Positions 26,504-32,650 of a stretch of 44,566 nt of DNA are shown here, in pieces. A program made the translations under genes and the position numbers. This stretch comes from a virus. Below the pieces are notes generated by a model. That model worked only from the letters and a program-made list of their open reading frames with translations, was not told the origin of the DNA and did not search any database. The first letter of the stretch is position 1; each line of letters opens with the position of its first letter. The stretch lies in the IMG/VR virus record IMGVR_UViG_3300025012_000161, positions 1 to 44,566 of that record, one strand, 5' to 3'.

Positions 26504-26963
26504 AGGACTGGAGTTTATTAAGAAAGAAGAAGGTATCAGGCTCAGAGAATACAAAGACCCAGCAGGACTACCAACAATAGGAGTAGGTCATCTACTTACA
26601 AAATCTGAACTTACATCTGGTAAGATCTGGATAAAAGGTACATCAGTAAGATACGGTAAAGGTATAACAGAACAACAGGCATTACAACTGCTTGATCAAG
26701 ACCTTGACTATGCAGAGAATGCAGTTAATCTGTATACCAAATCAATCCTTTATCAGTTCCAATTCGATGCTCTTGTATCATTTGTATTCAATGCAGGAGT
26801 AGGGGCTTTCAGAGGTAGTACACTTCTGAAGAAGATAAACAGCAATCAGTTTCAAGAAGTACCTAATCAATTGAGAAGATGGATATATTCTAGGGGTGAG
26901 ATCTGTGAAGTACTCATTGATCGTAGAGAAAGAGAAATCAAGCTATGGAATGATGATCTATGA
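26481..26963 (+). CDS. Endolysin, GH24 (T4-type) lysozyme
   Basis: This is a 160-residue protein. The start at 26481 is 6 bases after AAGGAGG. Residues 11-38 contain 'EEGIRLREYKDPAGLPTIGVGH', read as the E-G-x-R-L...Y-D...G...T-I-G-x-G-H signature of the GH24 muramidases. It carries the catalytic triad Glu17, Asp26 and Thr32. It cleaves the peptidoglycan glycan strand. No signal sequence or SAR segment is visible, so it needs a holin to reach the wall. It overlaps the lipase gene start by 4 bases. Confidence 0.93.
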   Translation: MPMKVSSKGLEFIKKEEGIRLREYKDPAGLPTIGVGHLLTKSELTSGKIWIKGTSVRYGKGITEQQALQLLDQDLDYAENAVNLYTKSILYQFQFDALVSFVFNAGVGAFRGSTLLKKINSNQFQEVPNQLRRWIYSRGEICEVLIDRREREIKLWNDDL

Positions 26964-27565
26964 CAATCGATAAAGCTTGTGCCATTCTTTGTAAATTGTC
27001 CTACGAAGATAATCCTGGTCCTGGCTTTAAAGATATCAAAGACATACGTTATGGAATCCACACAGTTCTTGGACATACAGTAATAACATTCAGAGGTACA
27101 GATAATTTCAGAAACATGTTAAGAGATGTATTCGTTGTACCCAAGAAGATAAATGGGGTCTTGATTCATGGTGGCGTAGCAGATGGATACAGGCTGGTAA
27201 GAGATCAACTCATGAAGGACATTGGTGAATTAGCAACAGGTCCAGTGATAGCAAATGGACATTCATATGGGGGAGGATTAGCCAAAGCTCTAGCAATAGA
27301 TATTGGCTGTGAACTTATTACCTTCGGTTGCTTGAGAACATTATTCAGATTTGGTAAGAAGCCTCAGCTCAAGCACAGAAGGATAATAAATAGTGATGAC
27401 CCAGTCCCAATGGTACCAAGAATATTTTATGTACATGACAGTAATGAGCCAGAAGTATTCCATGATTCAGACTTAAGCTTGATAGACTTTGAAGACCACC
27501 CGATGAATCTCTACCTGGCTAACATGTACAAGGAGAATGAAGATGATACGACTCTTGCTGCTTAG
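26960..27565 (+). CDS. Class 3 lipase (alpha/beta hydrolase) in the lysis block
   Basis: This is a 201-residue protein. 'VITFRGTDNF' (41-50) and 'GVLIHGGVADGYRLV' (66-80) match the strand, RGT and H-GF patterns of Lipase_3. The nucleophile elbow is 'GHSYGGGLAKALA' with Ser102, followed by 'LITFGCLR' (usual 'TFG.Pr'). 'INSDDPVPMVP' supplies the acidic residue (Asp146/147) and 'DHPMNLY' the likely His180. There is no signal peptide, so it would be released or exported with lysozyme through a holin. It sits between lysozyme and an outer-membrane-type lipoprotein, suggesting attack on membrane phospholipids or other esters during lysis. The substrate is unproven. Confidence 0.85.
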   Translation: MTIDKACAILCKLSYEDNPGPGFKDIKDIRYGIHTVLGHTVITFRGTDNFRNMLRDVFVVPKKINGVLIHGGVADGYRLVRDQLMKDIGELATGPVIANGHSYGGGLAKALAIDIGCELITFGCLRTLFRFGKKPQLKHRRIINSDDPVPMVPRIFYVHDSNEPEVFHDSDLSLIDFEDHPMNLYLANMYKENEDDTTLAA

Positions 27566-27821
27566 CTTATTACTTTCTGGATGTGCTACAATGGGAGTAA
27601 GAGAAAGCAGTGTTCTAAACAAAACTACAGGAGAGGAATGGATAGTTAGACTTCAGCATGATGGGAACCTAGATTTTCAGAAGGGTGAAGTAAAGATAAA
27701 GGTAGATAACAGAGGTAGAGCTTCTCTCCTGGAACAAGCATTACAAGCCCCTCTTGTTGGTATCATGGGGACTACCAGTAACTTGTTAAACAATTCTATA
27801 GAAAAGGCATCTGTCAAATAA
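27543..27821 (+). CDS. Lipoprotein of the lysis block (outer-membrane spanin candidate)
   Basis: This is a 92-residue protein. The start at 27543 is 7 bases after AAGGAG, which lies inside the lipase gene; the ATG at 27537 is too close to it. A short signal peptide ends in the lipobox 'LLSGC' with Cys14, and Ala at +2 favours sorting to the outer membrane. The mature part is 78 residues with a beta-type middle and an amphipathic end. Rz1-like o-spanins are lipoproteins at this place in lysis cassettes, but they are usually Pro-rich and shorter, so another outer-membrane lysis or exclusion role is possible. It overlaps the lipase gene by 23 bases. Confidence 0.7.
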   Translation: MIRLLLLSLLLSGCATMGVRESSVLNKTTGEEWIVRLQHDGNLDFQKGEVKIKVDNRGRASLLEQALQAPLVGIMGTTSNLLNNSIEKASVK

Positions 27822-27822
27822 A

Positions 27823-27908
27823 TACGTTGGTCTAGACGAATAGGAAGCCCTAGCTCGAATAAACCAACGTACCATATACGACCAATATGAAATCCAATTG
27901 TTATGCAA
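27823..27908 (+). repeat. Non-coding repeat element C (stem plus conserved box)
   Basis: TACGTTGG (27823-27830) and CCAACGTA (27864-27871) are a perfect 8-base inverted repeat. ATACGACCAATATGAAA (27876-27892) follows, identical to element A, and then ATCC and TTATGCAA (27901-27908), as in elements B and D. CATAT-ACGACCA-ATATG can form a second hairpin. It lies between the lysis block and the terminator. Confidence 0.7.
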
Positions 27909-27959
27909 TATCCGGTCTGTCCTATTCCTCCGGGGACATCAAAGGCCGGATAATTTTTT
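27909..27959 (+). terminator. Terminator at the end of the late operon
   Basis: TATCCGG (27909-27915) pairs with CCGGATA (27946-27952), with an inner TGTCC/GGACA stem, and ATTTTTT follows. It ends rightward transcription just before the convergent minus-strand genes. The U-run exists on the plus strand only. Confidence 0.75.
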
Positions 27960-27960
27960 G

Positions 27961-28248
27961 TTAGTCATCATCCACTACAACTTTCTTTTTCACACCCTTA
28001 CCCCTTAGCCTACCATTTCCTTTTGCCATAAAGGCTTTTATAGAGGCTAGGGAGAATTGCCTTTTAGCACCTATGCATACATATTTAGGATACATTTTCC
28101 CGTCGTTGGGATAGCCTCTCAATAGTTTATTGAAGGCCAACTTACACATGTTAAGCATTGCTACTACTTGGTAAGGTTCATAAAGAATACATTCATCTGG
28201 AAGTGGAATTTGAGAATTTGGTTTAGATGCTTTCCTACCGACACCCAT
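27961..28248 (-). CDS. Excisionase-like helix-turn-helix protein
   Basis: This is a 95-residue protein with AAGGAG 6 bases before the ATG. Residues 23-75 ('YEPYQVVAMLNMCKLAFNKLL', then 'KYVCIGAKRQFSLASIKAFMA') match the HTH_17/excisionase/AlpA layout: a helix-turn-helix, a short wing with 'iG.kr.f', and a final helix. The C-terminus is basic. It probably binds DNA and could regulate transcription or assist recombination. There is no integrase in the genome, so a lysogeny role is unlikely. It is the last gene of the long minus-strand unit. Confidence 0.65.
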   Translation of the reverse strand: MGVGRKASKPNSQIPLPDECILYEPYQVVAMLNMCKLAFNKLLRGYPNDGKMYPKYVCIGAKRQFSLASIKAFMAKGNGRLRGKGVKKKVVVDDD

Positions 28249-28250
28249 TG

Positions 28251-28703
28251 TTAACTCCTTTCAGTTAAGGTTATGTAGCATATGTCTCGGTGATGATTCA
28301 TTACTTTTTCTACTGTCAGCTTGAAGACCTGTGAATCATCTTCTATTATCAATCCCTTCATTGCATCCATTACAGCCTTCGGATTGTCCACATCCCGTCT
28401 CCTGTTGTCCGCGAAATACATTTTTATTCTGAGCTCGAGTTGAGTCGTACACAAGCTCGTCATTTTCGAAGAGCTTAAAAGCATCTGCATGAAATCCAAG
28501 AAAGCTACTGACTCCGGAGCAAGGTACTTCTGAGTGTGGACTTTCTTTTTCTTCGTTATCAATCCCCTGTACATGTAGTAATGGTTTATTGAGGGAATCA
28601 ATGTGGGTAGCTTTGGCTTCCTTCGCATTCGACATATCTTTGGATGTGTTGCAGCATACTCCTGCCATTCCTCCTTGGTGTACTTGAGCTTGATTGTTTT
28701 CAA
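28251..28703 (-). CDS. rusA: RusA-family Holliday junction resolvase
   Basis: This encodes 150 residues. The start is TTG at 28701-28703, 4 bases after AAGGAGG. The active-site block 'RRDVDNPKAVMDAMKGLI' (Asp104, Asp106, Lys109, Asp113), followed by 'EDDSQV' (Asp122/123), is the RusA signature. RusA dimers cut four-way junctions and would trim recombination or replication intermediates before packaging. The first 33 residues are a basic extension before the usual RusA start ('LPTLIPSINHYY'). Residues from about 1 to 123 are also covered, in another frame, by the upstream DUF6378 gene, an unusually long overlap. Confidence 0.85.
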   Translation of the reverse strand: MKTIKLKYTKEEWQEYAATHPKICRMRRKPKLPTLIPSINHYYMYRGLITKKKKVHTQKYLAPESVAFLDFMQMLLSSSKMTSLCTTQLELRIKMYFADNRRRDVDNPKAVMDAMKGLIIEDDSQVFKLTVEKVMNHHRDICYITLTERS

Positions 28704-29127
28704 TATGCCTCCTTATCTTTGCTATTATTTCTGTATATCCACAATCATCAACAAGGTTATCTCGTTTATGTGCTACCTTTTCCCGTCCGAGTTTGATGCA
28801 TTTGAGGACATAAGCTACACCTAGTGCTGTGAGTTTTCCTTGGGATGTGAATACTTCATCAGGAGCTATGAGATCGAATATCTTTGCATATCTTTCAAAG
28901 ACAATCTCAGGAGCTCCATACTTTCTGTTGGTAGCTTGTTCTCTACCATTGACTACATCTTCTGCTTCAATTAGAATGGAGGAAGGAGCTGTAGCTATTT
29001 GTTCCGGTATTTGACAAGCTAACAATAAAGCTCTTATAGCTATCAGATCATGTTTGCTCAACGTACAATCTGGATAAACTGTAAGATTTCTTATAAAACT
29101 ATCTACATCAATACATATATTTCTCAT
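28336..29127 (-). CDS. DUF6378-domain protein with a long tail overlapping rusA
   Basis: This is a 263-residue reading frame. Residues 50-140 ('ILIEAEDVVNGREQATNRKYG', 'FERYAKIFDLIAPD', 'VLKCIKLGREK', 'KRDNLVDDCGY', in order) match the DUF6378 family of small phage proteins of unknown function, which normally end soon after 'D..GYa'. In this gene that point is residue about 142, exactly where rusA starts; the last 120 residues then run out of frame through rusA and have no family character. Either the original stop was lost or the tail is a true dual-coding extension. The start is coupled to the dUTPase-like gene by TAATG. Confidence 0.6.
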   Translation of the reverse strand: MRNICIDVDSFIRNLTVYPDCTLSKHDLIAIRALLLACQIPEQIATAPSSILIEAEDVVNGREQATNRKYGAPEIVFERYAKIFDLIAPDEVFTSQGKLTALGVAYVLKCIKLGREKVAHKRDNLVDDCGYTEIIAKIRRHIENNQAQVHQGGMAGVCCNTSKDMSNAKEAKATHIDSLNKPLLHVQGIDNEEKESPHSEVPCSGVSSFLGFHADAFKLFENDELVYDSTRAQNKNVFRGQQETGCGQSEGCNGCNEGIDNRR

Positions 29128-29726
29128 TAGTAATTGCTCCTTTGCCGGAAGGAATTGACAGCCGCCTTTTTGAAGTACAGGATAAAGATTTCTCTGTTGT
29201 TAAGATTAGTGTGAAGGATTGACATGTACTCATACCAAGCATTAGTCAATCTCTTTCTGTATTGAATAGCATCGGTAAGCATATGAGTCTGCTTCCAAGG
29301 CTTATTCTTGAGGCAGTTCATAGCATTACCAAGTTCACGGATGAAGGGAACCAGTATGCTTTCTCCTTCCTTTCTTTTGTTTACATACATGTTAACTTCA
29401 TCATGTTGTATTCCAGAAAGAATCATTAGTTCAACAAGAAAGTGAAGACCATCAATCAATTCTTCAACATGATGTTCATATTCCATAGAGCAATCTAGAG
29501 CTTCTGCAATCTCCTCAACCACTCTCCAGGACATATCTTTAAGACGATGTTGGTCTCTCTTGTTGTCCAGGTTAAGGGGAATACCATCCCCAATATGAAA
29601 TCCATTCCTTGATTCTATTGGGTGGTACTTGTGAATCAACTCCAATTGCCTTTCAAAGATGAGTCTCAATTTCTCCTGATCACTGATAGGAACTTTGAAA
29701 TCTTCTGCTACATCGTTAATGTTCAT
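29127..29726 (-). CDS. Dimeric dUTPase / MazG-like nucleotide pyrophosphohydrolase
   Basis: This is a 199-residue, all-helical protein. 'LIFERQLELIHKY' near residues 22-34, 'WRVVEEIAEALD' (67-78, ExxE) and 'VEELIDGLHFLVELMI' (86-101, ExxD) give the metal-binding pattern of dUTPase_2 and related all-alpha NTP pyrophosphatases. It would turn dUTP (or dCTP) into the monophosphate plus pyrophosphate. That feeds the thymidylate-synthase-fold enzymes of this phage and keeps uracil out of DNA, which fits the neighbouring pyrimidine genes and UDG-polymerase. The precise nucleotide is not visible. GAGG lies 5 bases before the ATG. Confidence 0.75.
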   Translation of the reverse strand: MNINDVAEDFKVPISDQEKLRLIFERQLELIHKYHPIESRNGFHIGDGIPLNLDNKRDQHRLKDMSWRVVEEIAEALDCSMEYEHHVEELIDGLHFLVELMILSGIQHDEVNMYVNKRKEGESILVPFIRELGNAMNCLKNKPWKQTHMLTDAIQYRKRLTNAWYEYMSILHTNLNNREIFILYFKKAAVNSFRQRSNY

Positions 29727-30003
29727 AGCTTCCTCTCCTTAATTCAATTGGCCTTACTTCGATTACTCCTGTTGGTATGCATGTCTTTGTAGTCCTGAAT
29801 CCATCATACTCCATAAGGTTAGATGTTCTTAGCTTGAATACTTCATCACCTAACTTCTTGAAGAGTGCTGGAAATTTTGATTTCTCCTCTATCTCTTTCA
29901 GAAGAATCATCACATCTTGCTTGGTAGGAGCCTTCTCAAAGAGAGCTTCTATCTTCTTCTTAGGAGCGTAGGTAGAAATCTGTAGCAGATACAATGTCTT
30001 CAA
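29716..30003 (-). CDS. Hypothetical 95-residue protein, TTG start
   Basis: The start is TTG at 30001-30003 with AGGAGGTGA 4 bases before it. It is a helical N-terminus with basic and acidic residues and a beta-type C-terminal half ('TTKTCIPTGVIEVRPIEL'). No family is recognised. Its stop overlaps the start of the dUTPase-like gene, so the two are translationally coupled. Confidence 0.65.
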   Translation of the reverse strand: MKTLYLLQISTYAPKKKIEALFEKAPTKQDVMILLKEIEEKSKFPALFKKLGDEVFKLRTSNLMEYDGFRTTKTCIPTGVIEVRPIELRRGSYEH

Positions 30004-30015
30004 TCAATCACCTCC

Positions 30016-30204
30016 TCAATATTTTCTGAACATGTACTCCAGTTTCTTTTCTTGCTTAAGATTAAGAGAGTCTCCTTCAACATTCAATATAAAGTCCATA
30101 TCTCTAATGAATTGTTCATGGTCCTTGTCATCAATGTATTCCATAAGCTCCATCAACTTTCTAACCATCATTTTATTGGCACTTTGATTACGTTGGATTT
30201 CCAT
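30016..30204 (-). CDS. Hypothetical 62-residue helical protein
   Basis: The ATG at 30202-30204 directly follows the TAG stop of the upstream membrane-protein gene, and AAGGA lies upstream. The protein is charged and helical throughout ('MMVRKLMELMEYIDDKDHE'). No family or motif is visible. Confidence 0.55.
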   Translation of the reverse strand: MEIQRNQSANKMMVRKLMELMEYIDDKDHEQFIRDMDFILNVEGDSLNLKQEKKLEYMFRKY

Positions 30205-30399
30205 CTATGGTTTCCTTTGTGGCGTTGGTTTAAAATCCTTTCGTGGTACCATTATGCCGACAGGATTATTCATTATGCTATGGAACGATCGGAAAAATTG
30301 GAGGATATAATAAAATGGAATATAAAGCCAATATAATAATTTCCCAACAGCCCAAGTTAATATGACTGCTATCAATAGGAGGATGATTGACTTTATCAT
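30205..30399 (-). CDS. Small single-pass membrane protein
   Basis: This is a 64-residue protein. Residues 3-35 ('IILLLIAVILTWAVGKLLYW' and 'YIPFYYILQFF') form one long or two short membrane segments, followed by a basic tail. The start overlaps the stop of the 30396-30515 gene (ATGA). It could be an early membrane protein, for example for superinfection exclusion; nothing visible distinguishes that. Confidence 0.5.
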   Translation of the reverse strand: MIKSIILLLIAVILTWAVGKLLYWLYIPFYYILQFFRSFHSIMNNPVGIMVPRKDFKPTPQRKP

Positions 30400-30515
30400 T
30401 TCATTCTACCTTCCCACCACTCTCCTATGTCTATAAAGTTATCAGTCATCTGTTCATCTGCTGGGTGTAACTCTTGGCATATGGGACATGCATAGAAATC
30501 AATTTCATATTCCAT
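30396..30515 (-). CDS. Tiny CxxC protein (39 residues)
   Basis: The start ATG at 30513-30515 follows GGAGGTAGTC, a strong ribosome site that lies over the stop of the upstream nuclease gene. The stop overlaps the next ATG. The product has 'CPICQE' at 10-15, one half of a zinc knuckle, then an acidic Trp-rich end. It is too short for a domain but its signals are convincing. Confidence 0.6.
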   Translation of the reverse strand: MEYEIDFYACPICQELHPADEQMTDNFIDIGEWWEGRMK

Positions 30516-30517
30516 GA

Positions 30518-31570
30518 CTACCTCCTCTCAAATAAAATGATATGAATAAAAGGTTTCTCTTCTCTATCTGCAAGGTTGAATACTCGTGGAATATATTTCT
30601 CAGCTAACAATTCATTGATATGTTCCTGATACTCTTTGGGTACAAACCCAACATGAAGATTATTGACTACAACCTTTATAGCATTAGCATCAAAAGGATT
30701 GTCAGGTTCAGGAACAAGAGATACTGCCATATTCTTTTCAGGTACCTCCATCTCAATGAGCTGTCTAAGATCTGTCTTTCTGAATGTTACTCCTACTACA
30801 TTGAAATAGAAAGCTTTGAAGAGCTCTTCAGGATTAGCTTTCTTTCCTTTCTTGCATGCTACTTTGAACCGACAGAAGTGATTAGAGCAATCACAGCTGG
30901 GGAGTGTACCTTCCTGGAAATGCTTTACAGCTTCTGAACAATCCTGTAACATCTGCTTCATTACCTTGTCATCCCATTTAACTGGAAATGCCCTACATTC
31001 TCTTGTCTCTTTACATCTTACTATGAATAAGGCTTTCTCATATGGAAGTGGATCTACTAACTCCCGAAATGATTTTGATACTTTACCTTTCTTGTTATAT
31101 TCATTGGTTACTTCATAGAGCTTACCTTCATGAGATTTCTTATGGGCCCAGAGGTAAGCTTGAACCTGAGCTTTATATTTCAAAGGAAGTCTCTTCTGTG
31201 AGAAGTATTTCCTGAATGAATTCTTACCTACGTTCTTGACTTCAATGACTGTACCAACAGGATATACTTCACCATCATCATCGAACTCTTCAAGAAGTAC
31301 TGCGTCATTACTGCAGGTGATGAGAAAGTTTATTCCTGACTTAAGCTTAACTTCAAACTCAAGCCTATCCTCTTTAGCTTCGTGAGGTCTGTTGTACTTG
31401 ATATCATGAAGAACTTGTTTGATTGCTGGCTCTTCGAATTTGTTTCCATCATCGAATATCTTCTGTGTCTTTTCATCTATTGGGTCTTGTTGATATCCCA
31501 AGAGTTCCATTGCTATAGCTCTTGGACCAAGACCTGTTCGTGAGGCGTGGATAACTGGCATGTCCTTCAT
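30518..31570 (-). CDS. Cas4/RecB-like nuclease fused to a HIRAN domain
   Basis: This is a 350-residue protein. The start at 31570 has GGAGG 5 bases upstream; an ATG at 31612 in the same frame lies before a GC hairpin and has no such site. The N-terminal two thirds show PD-(D/E)xK motifs: Asp in 'CSNDAVLLEE', 'GTVIEVKNVG' (E-x-K) and 'YKAQVQAYLW' (QxxxY, RecB type). A Cys cluster 'CDCSNHFCRFKVAC' resembles the Fe-S cluster of Cas4. The last 95 residues, 'VVGVTFR...', 'LVPEPDNPFDANAIKV' and 'HVGFVPKEY', are a HIRAN domain, which binds DNA ends in other proteins. It probably processes DNA ends in recombination-dependent replication. Confidence 0.8.
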   Translation of the reverse strand: MKDMPVIHASRTGLGPRAIAMELLGYQQDPIDEKTQKIFDDGNKFEEPAIKQVLHDIKYNRPHEAKEDRLEFEVKLKSGINFLITCSNDAVLLEEFDDDGEVYPVGTVIEVKNVGKNSFRKYFSQKRLPLKYKAQVQAYLWAHKKSHEGKLYEVTNEYNKKGKVSKSFRELVDPLPYEKALFIVRCKETRECRAFPVKWDDKVMKQMLQDCSEAVKHFQEGTLPSCDCSNHFCRFKVACKKGKKANPEELFKAFYFNVVGVTFRKTDLRQLIEMEVPEKNMAVSLVPEPDNPFDANAIKVVVNNLHVGFVPKEYQEHINELLAEKYIPRVFNLADREEKPFIHIILFERR

Positions 31571-31589
31571 AATATCCTCCGGAGTAATA

Positions 31590-31609
31590 GGGGAGCCCGG
31601 AGACTCCCC
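31590..31609 (-). promoter_or_regulatory. GC hairpin ahead of the Cas4-HIRAN gene
   Basis: GGGGAG (31590-31595) pairs with CTCCCC (31604-31609) in the gap between SSB and the nuclease gene, about 20-40 bases upstream of the chosen start. There is no U-run. It may attenuate transcription, so that the nuclease is made at a lower level than SSB. Confidence 0.4.
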
Positions 31610-31624
31610 CATGATTGCAGATAA

Positions 31625-32650
31625 TTAATCTTCCTCTTCCCAGGGTACATCTTTCATTGCTTTCTCGATAGCTTCTCGAAGGTCATCGTCAGACATACTC
31701 TTCTTGACTTTGATTTCCAGATCATTATCAGCAATGAATTGTTTCAGTTCATCTCGATCGAGTTCATCAAGATCAACCTCTTCTTCAGTTTCTTCTTCCT
31801 CTTCCTTCTGCTTCTTCTTGTCCTGCTTTTTATCTTTCTTCTTGTCTTCCTCTTTGCTCTTCTTACTGGACTTCTTTGTTTCTTTTACTTCTTCTTCCTC
31901 GTCATCATCGTTGTCGTCGTCATCGTCATTCTCTTTGAATCCTTTGGGAGGATCAATGAGTTTGGTGAAGAGCTTACCGAATGCCTGCTTCATCTTTCCA
32001 TAAGCAGTAGCTTCATTCAGCTTATCGCAACATTCACCATCTGCAAAGATGTCAAACATATCTTCTTCCCAGTCTTCATATCCAATCTCCGAAGTCTTGG
32101 GTTTAACCTTTACTGCATACTTCGTGGAGAGACCTTCACCTTCTCTCTCAATGACAACATCATAACCTTCATCTGGGTCTGTGATATCTCCATAGTCTTC
32201 ATCAACCAGGTAGCCACGGATGATCTTCATGATCGACTTACTCATGGAGTACTTCTGAAGCTTGTTGGTTTTCCTGTTCAGTATGTTAACGAAGAATACT
32301 GTCTGAGGCCGGAGGACCTTGGCCATCTTCTGATCTTTCCCAGACTCGCTTTCTTTTAGAGCATTGATGAAGTTACAGATTGGACATTCACCATCAGCAT
32401 CAAAGCTCTTTACACATGCCAGACCCGTGCTTCTTCCGTCAAGTGGAATGCCCTTATGCATGATCTTCTTATTGAAAAAGATACCAGCATTAGGACCTTT
32501 GGTATGGTAAGCAGGAAGGATACGTATCTGATTCTTACCTTGCTGAGGCTTGAACCAAGCTCCTCCTTCCATTCCAGAAAGACCTTCTACTGCAGCTTCA
32601 AGATTTGTTCTACGTCCAGTCTTACCAGCTTTCTCTTTCTCTTTAGCCAT
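31625..32650 (-). CDS. gp32-like single-stranded DNA-binding protein with HeH-like tail
   Basis: This is a 341-residue protein. 'GKNQIRILPAY' opens the OB-type core, and the 'H...CVKSFDADGECPIC' pattern (a His and three Cys near residues 65-95) is the zinc site of T4 gp32-type SSBs. After the core comes a run of Asp, then alternating Lys- and Glu-rich low complexity (residues 240-295). A module 'LDRDELKQFIADND', then 'KVKKSMSDDDLREAI', matches the 9397-9732 protein. The protein ends with an acidic tail 'WEEED', as expected for SSB partner binding. GGAGG lies 9 bases before the ATG. Its first 8 bases overlap the polymerase gene end. Confidence 0.85.
   Translation of the reverse strand: MAKEKEKAGKTGRRTNLEAAVEGLSGMEGGAWFKPQQGKNQIRILPAYHTKGPNAGIFFNKKIMHKGIPLDGRSTGLACVKSFDADGECPICNFINALKESESGKDQKMAKVLRPQTVFFVNILNRKTNKLQKYSMSKSIMKIIRGYLVDEDYGDITDPDEGYDVVIEREGEGLSTKYAVKVKPKTSEIGYEDWEEDMFDIFADGECCDKLNEATAYGKMKQAFGKLFTKLIDPPKGFKENDDDDDNDDDEEEEVKETKKSSKKSKEEDKKKDKKQDKKKQKEEEEETEEEVDLDELDRDELKQFIADNDLEIKVKKSMSDDDLREAIEKAMKDVPWEEED

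Noticed and set aside
27961-28248. Evidence of lysogeny from the excisionase-like protein
   Set aside because: No integrase, repressor or attachment site accompanies it. The fold also occurs in general phage regulators.
30188-30250. A seventh copy of the TACGTTGG/AAAATCCTTT repeat
   Set aside because: It falls largely within coding sequence, only scattered pieces match, and the key TTATGCAAGC box is missing.
31739-32359. 206-residue Phe/Leu-rich plus-strand frame resembling a membrane protein
   Set aside because: It is the complement of the Lys/Glu-rich part of SSB, and no ribosome site is present.
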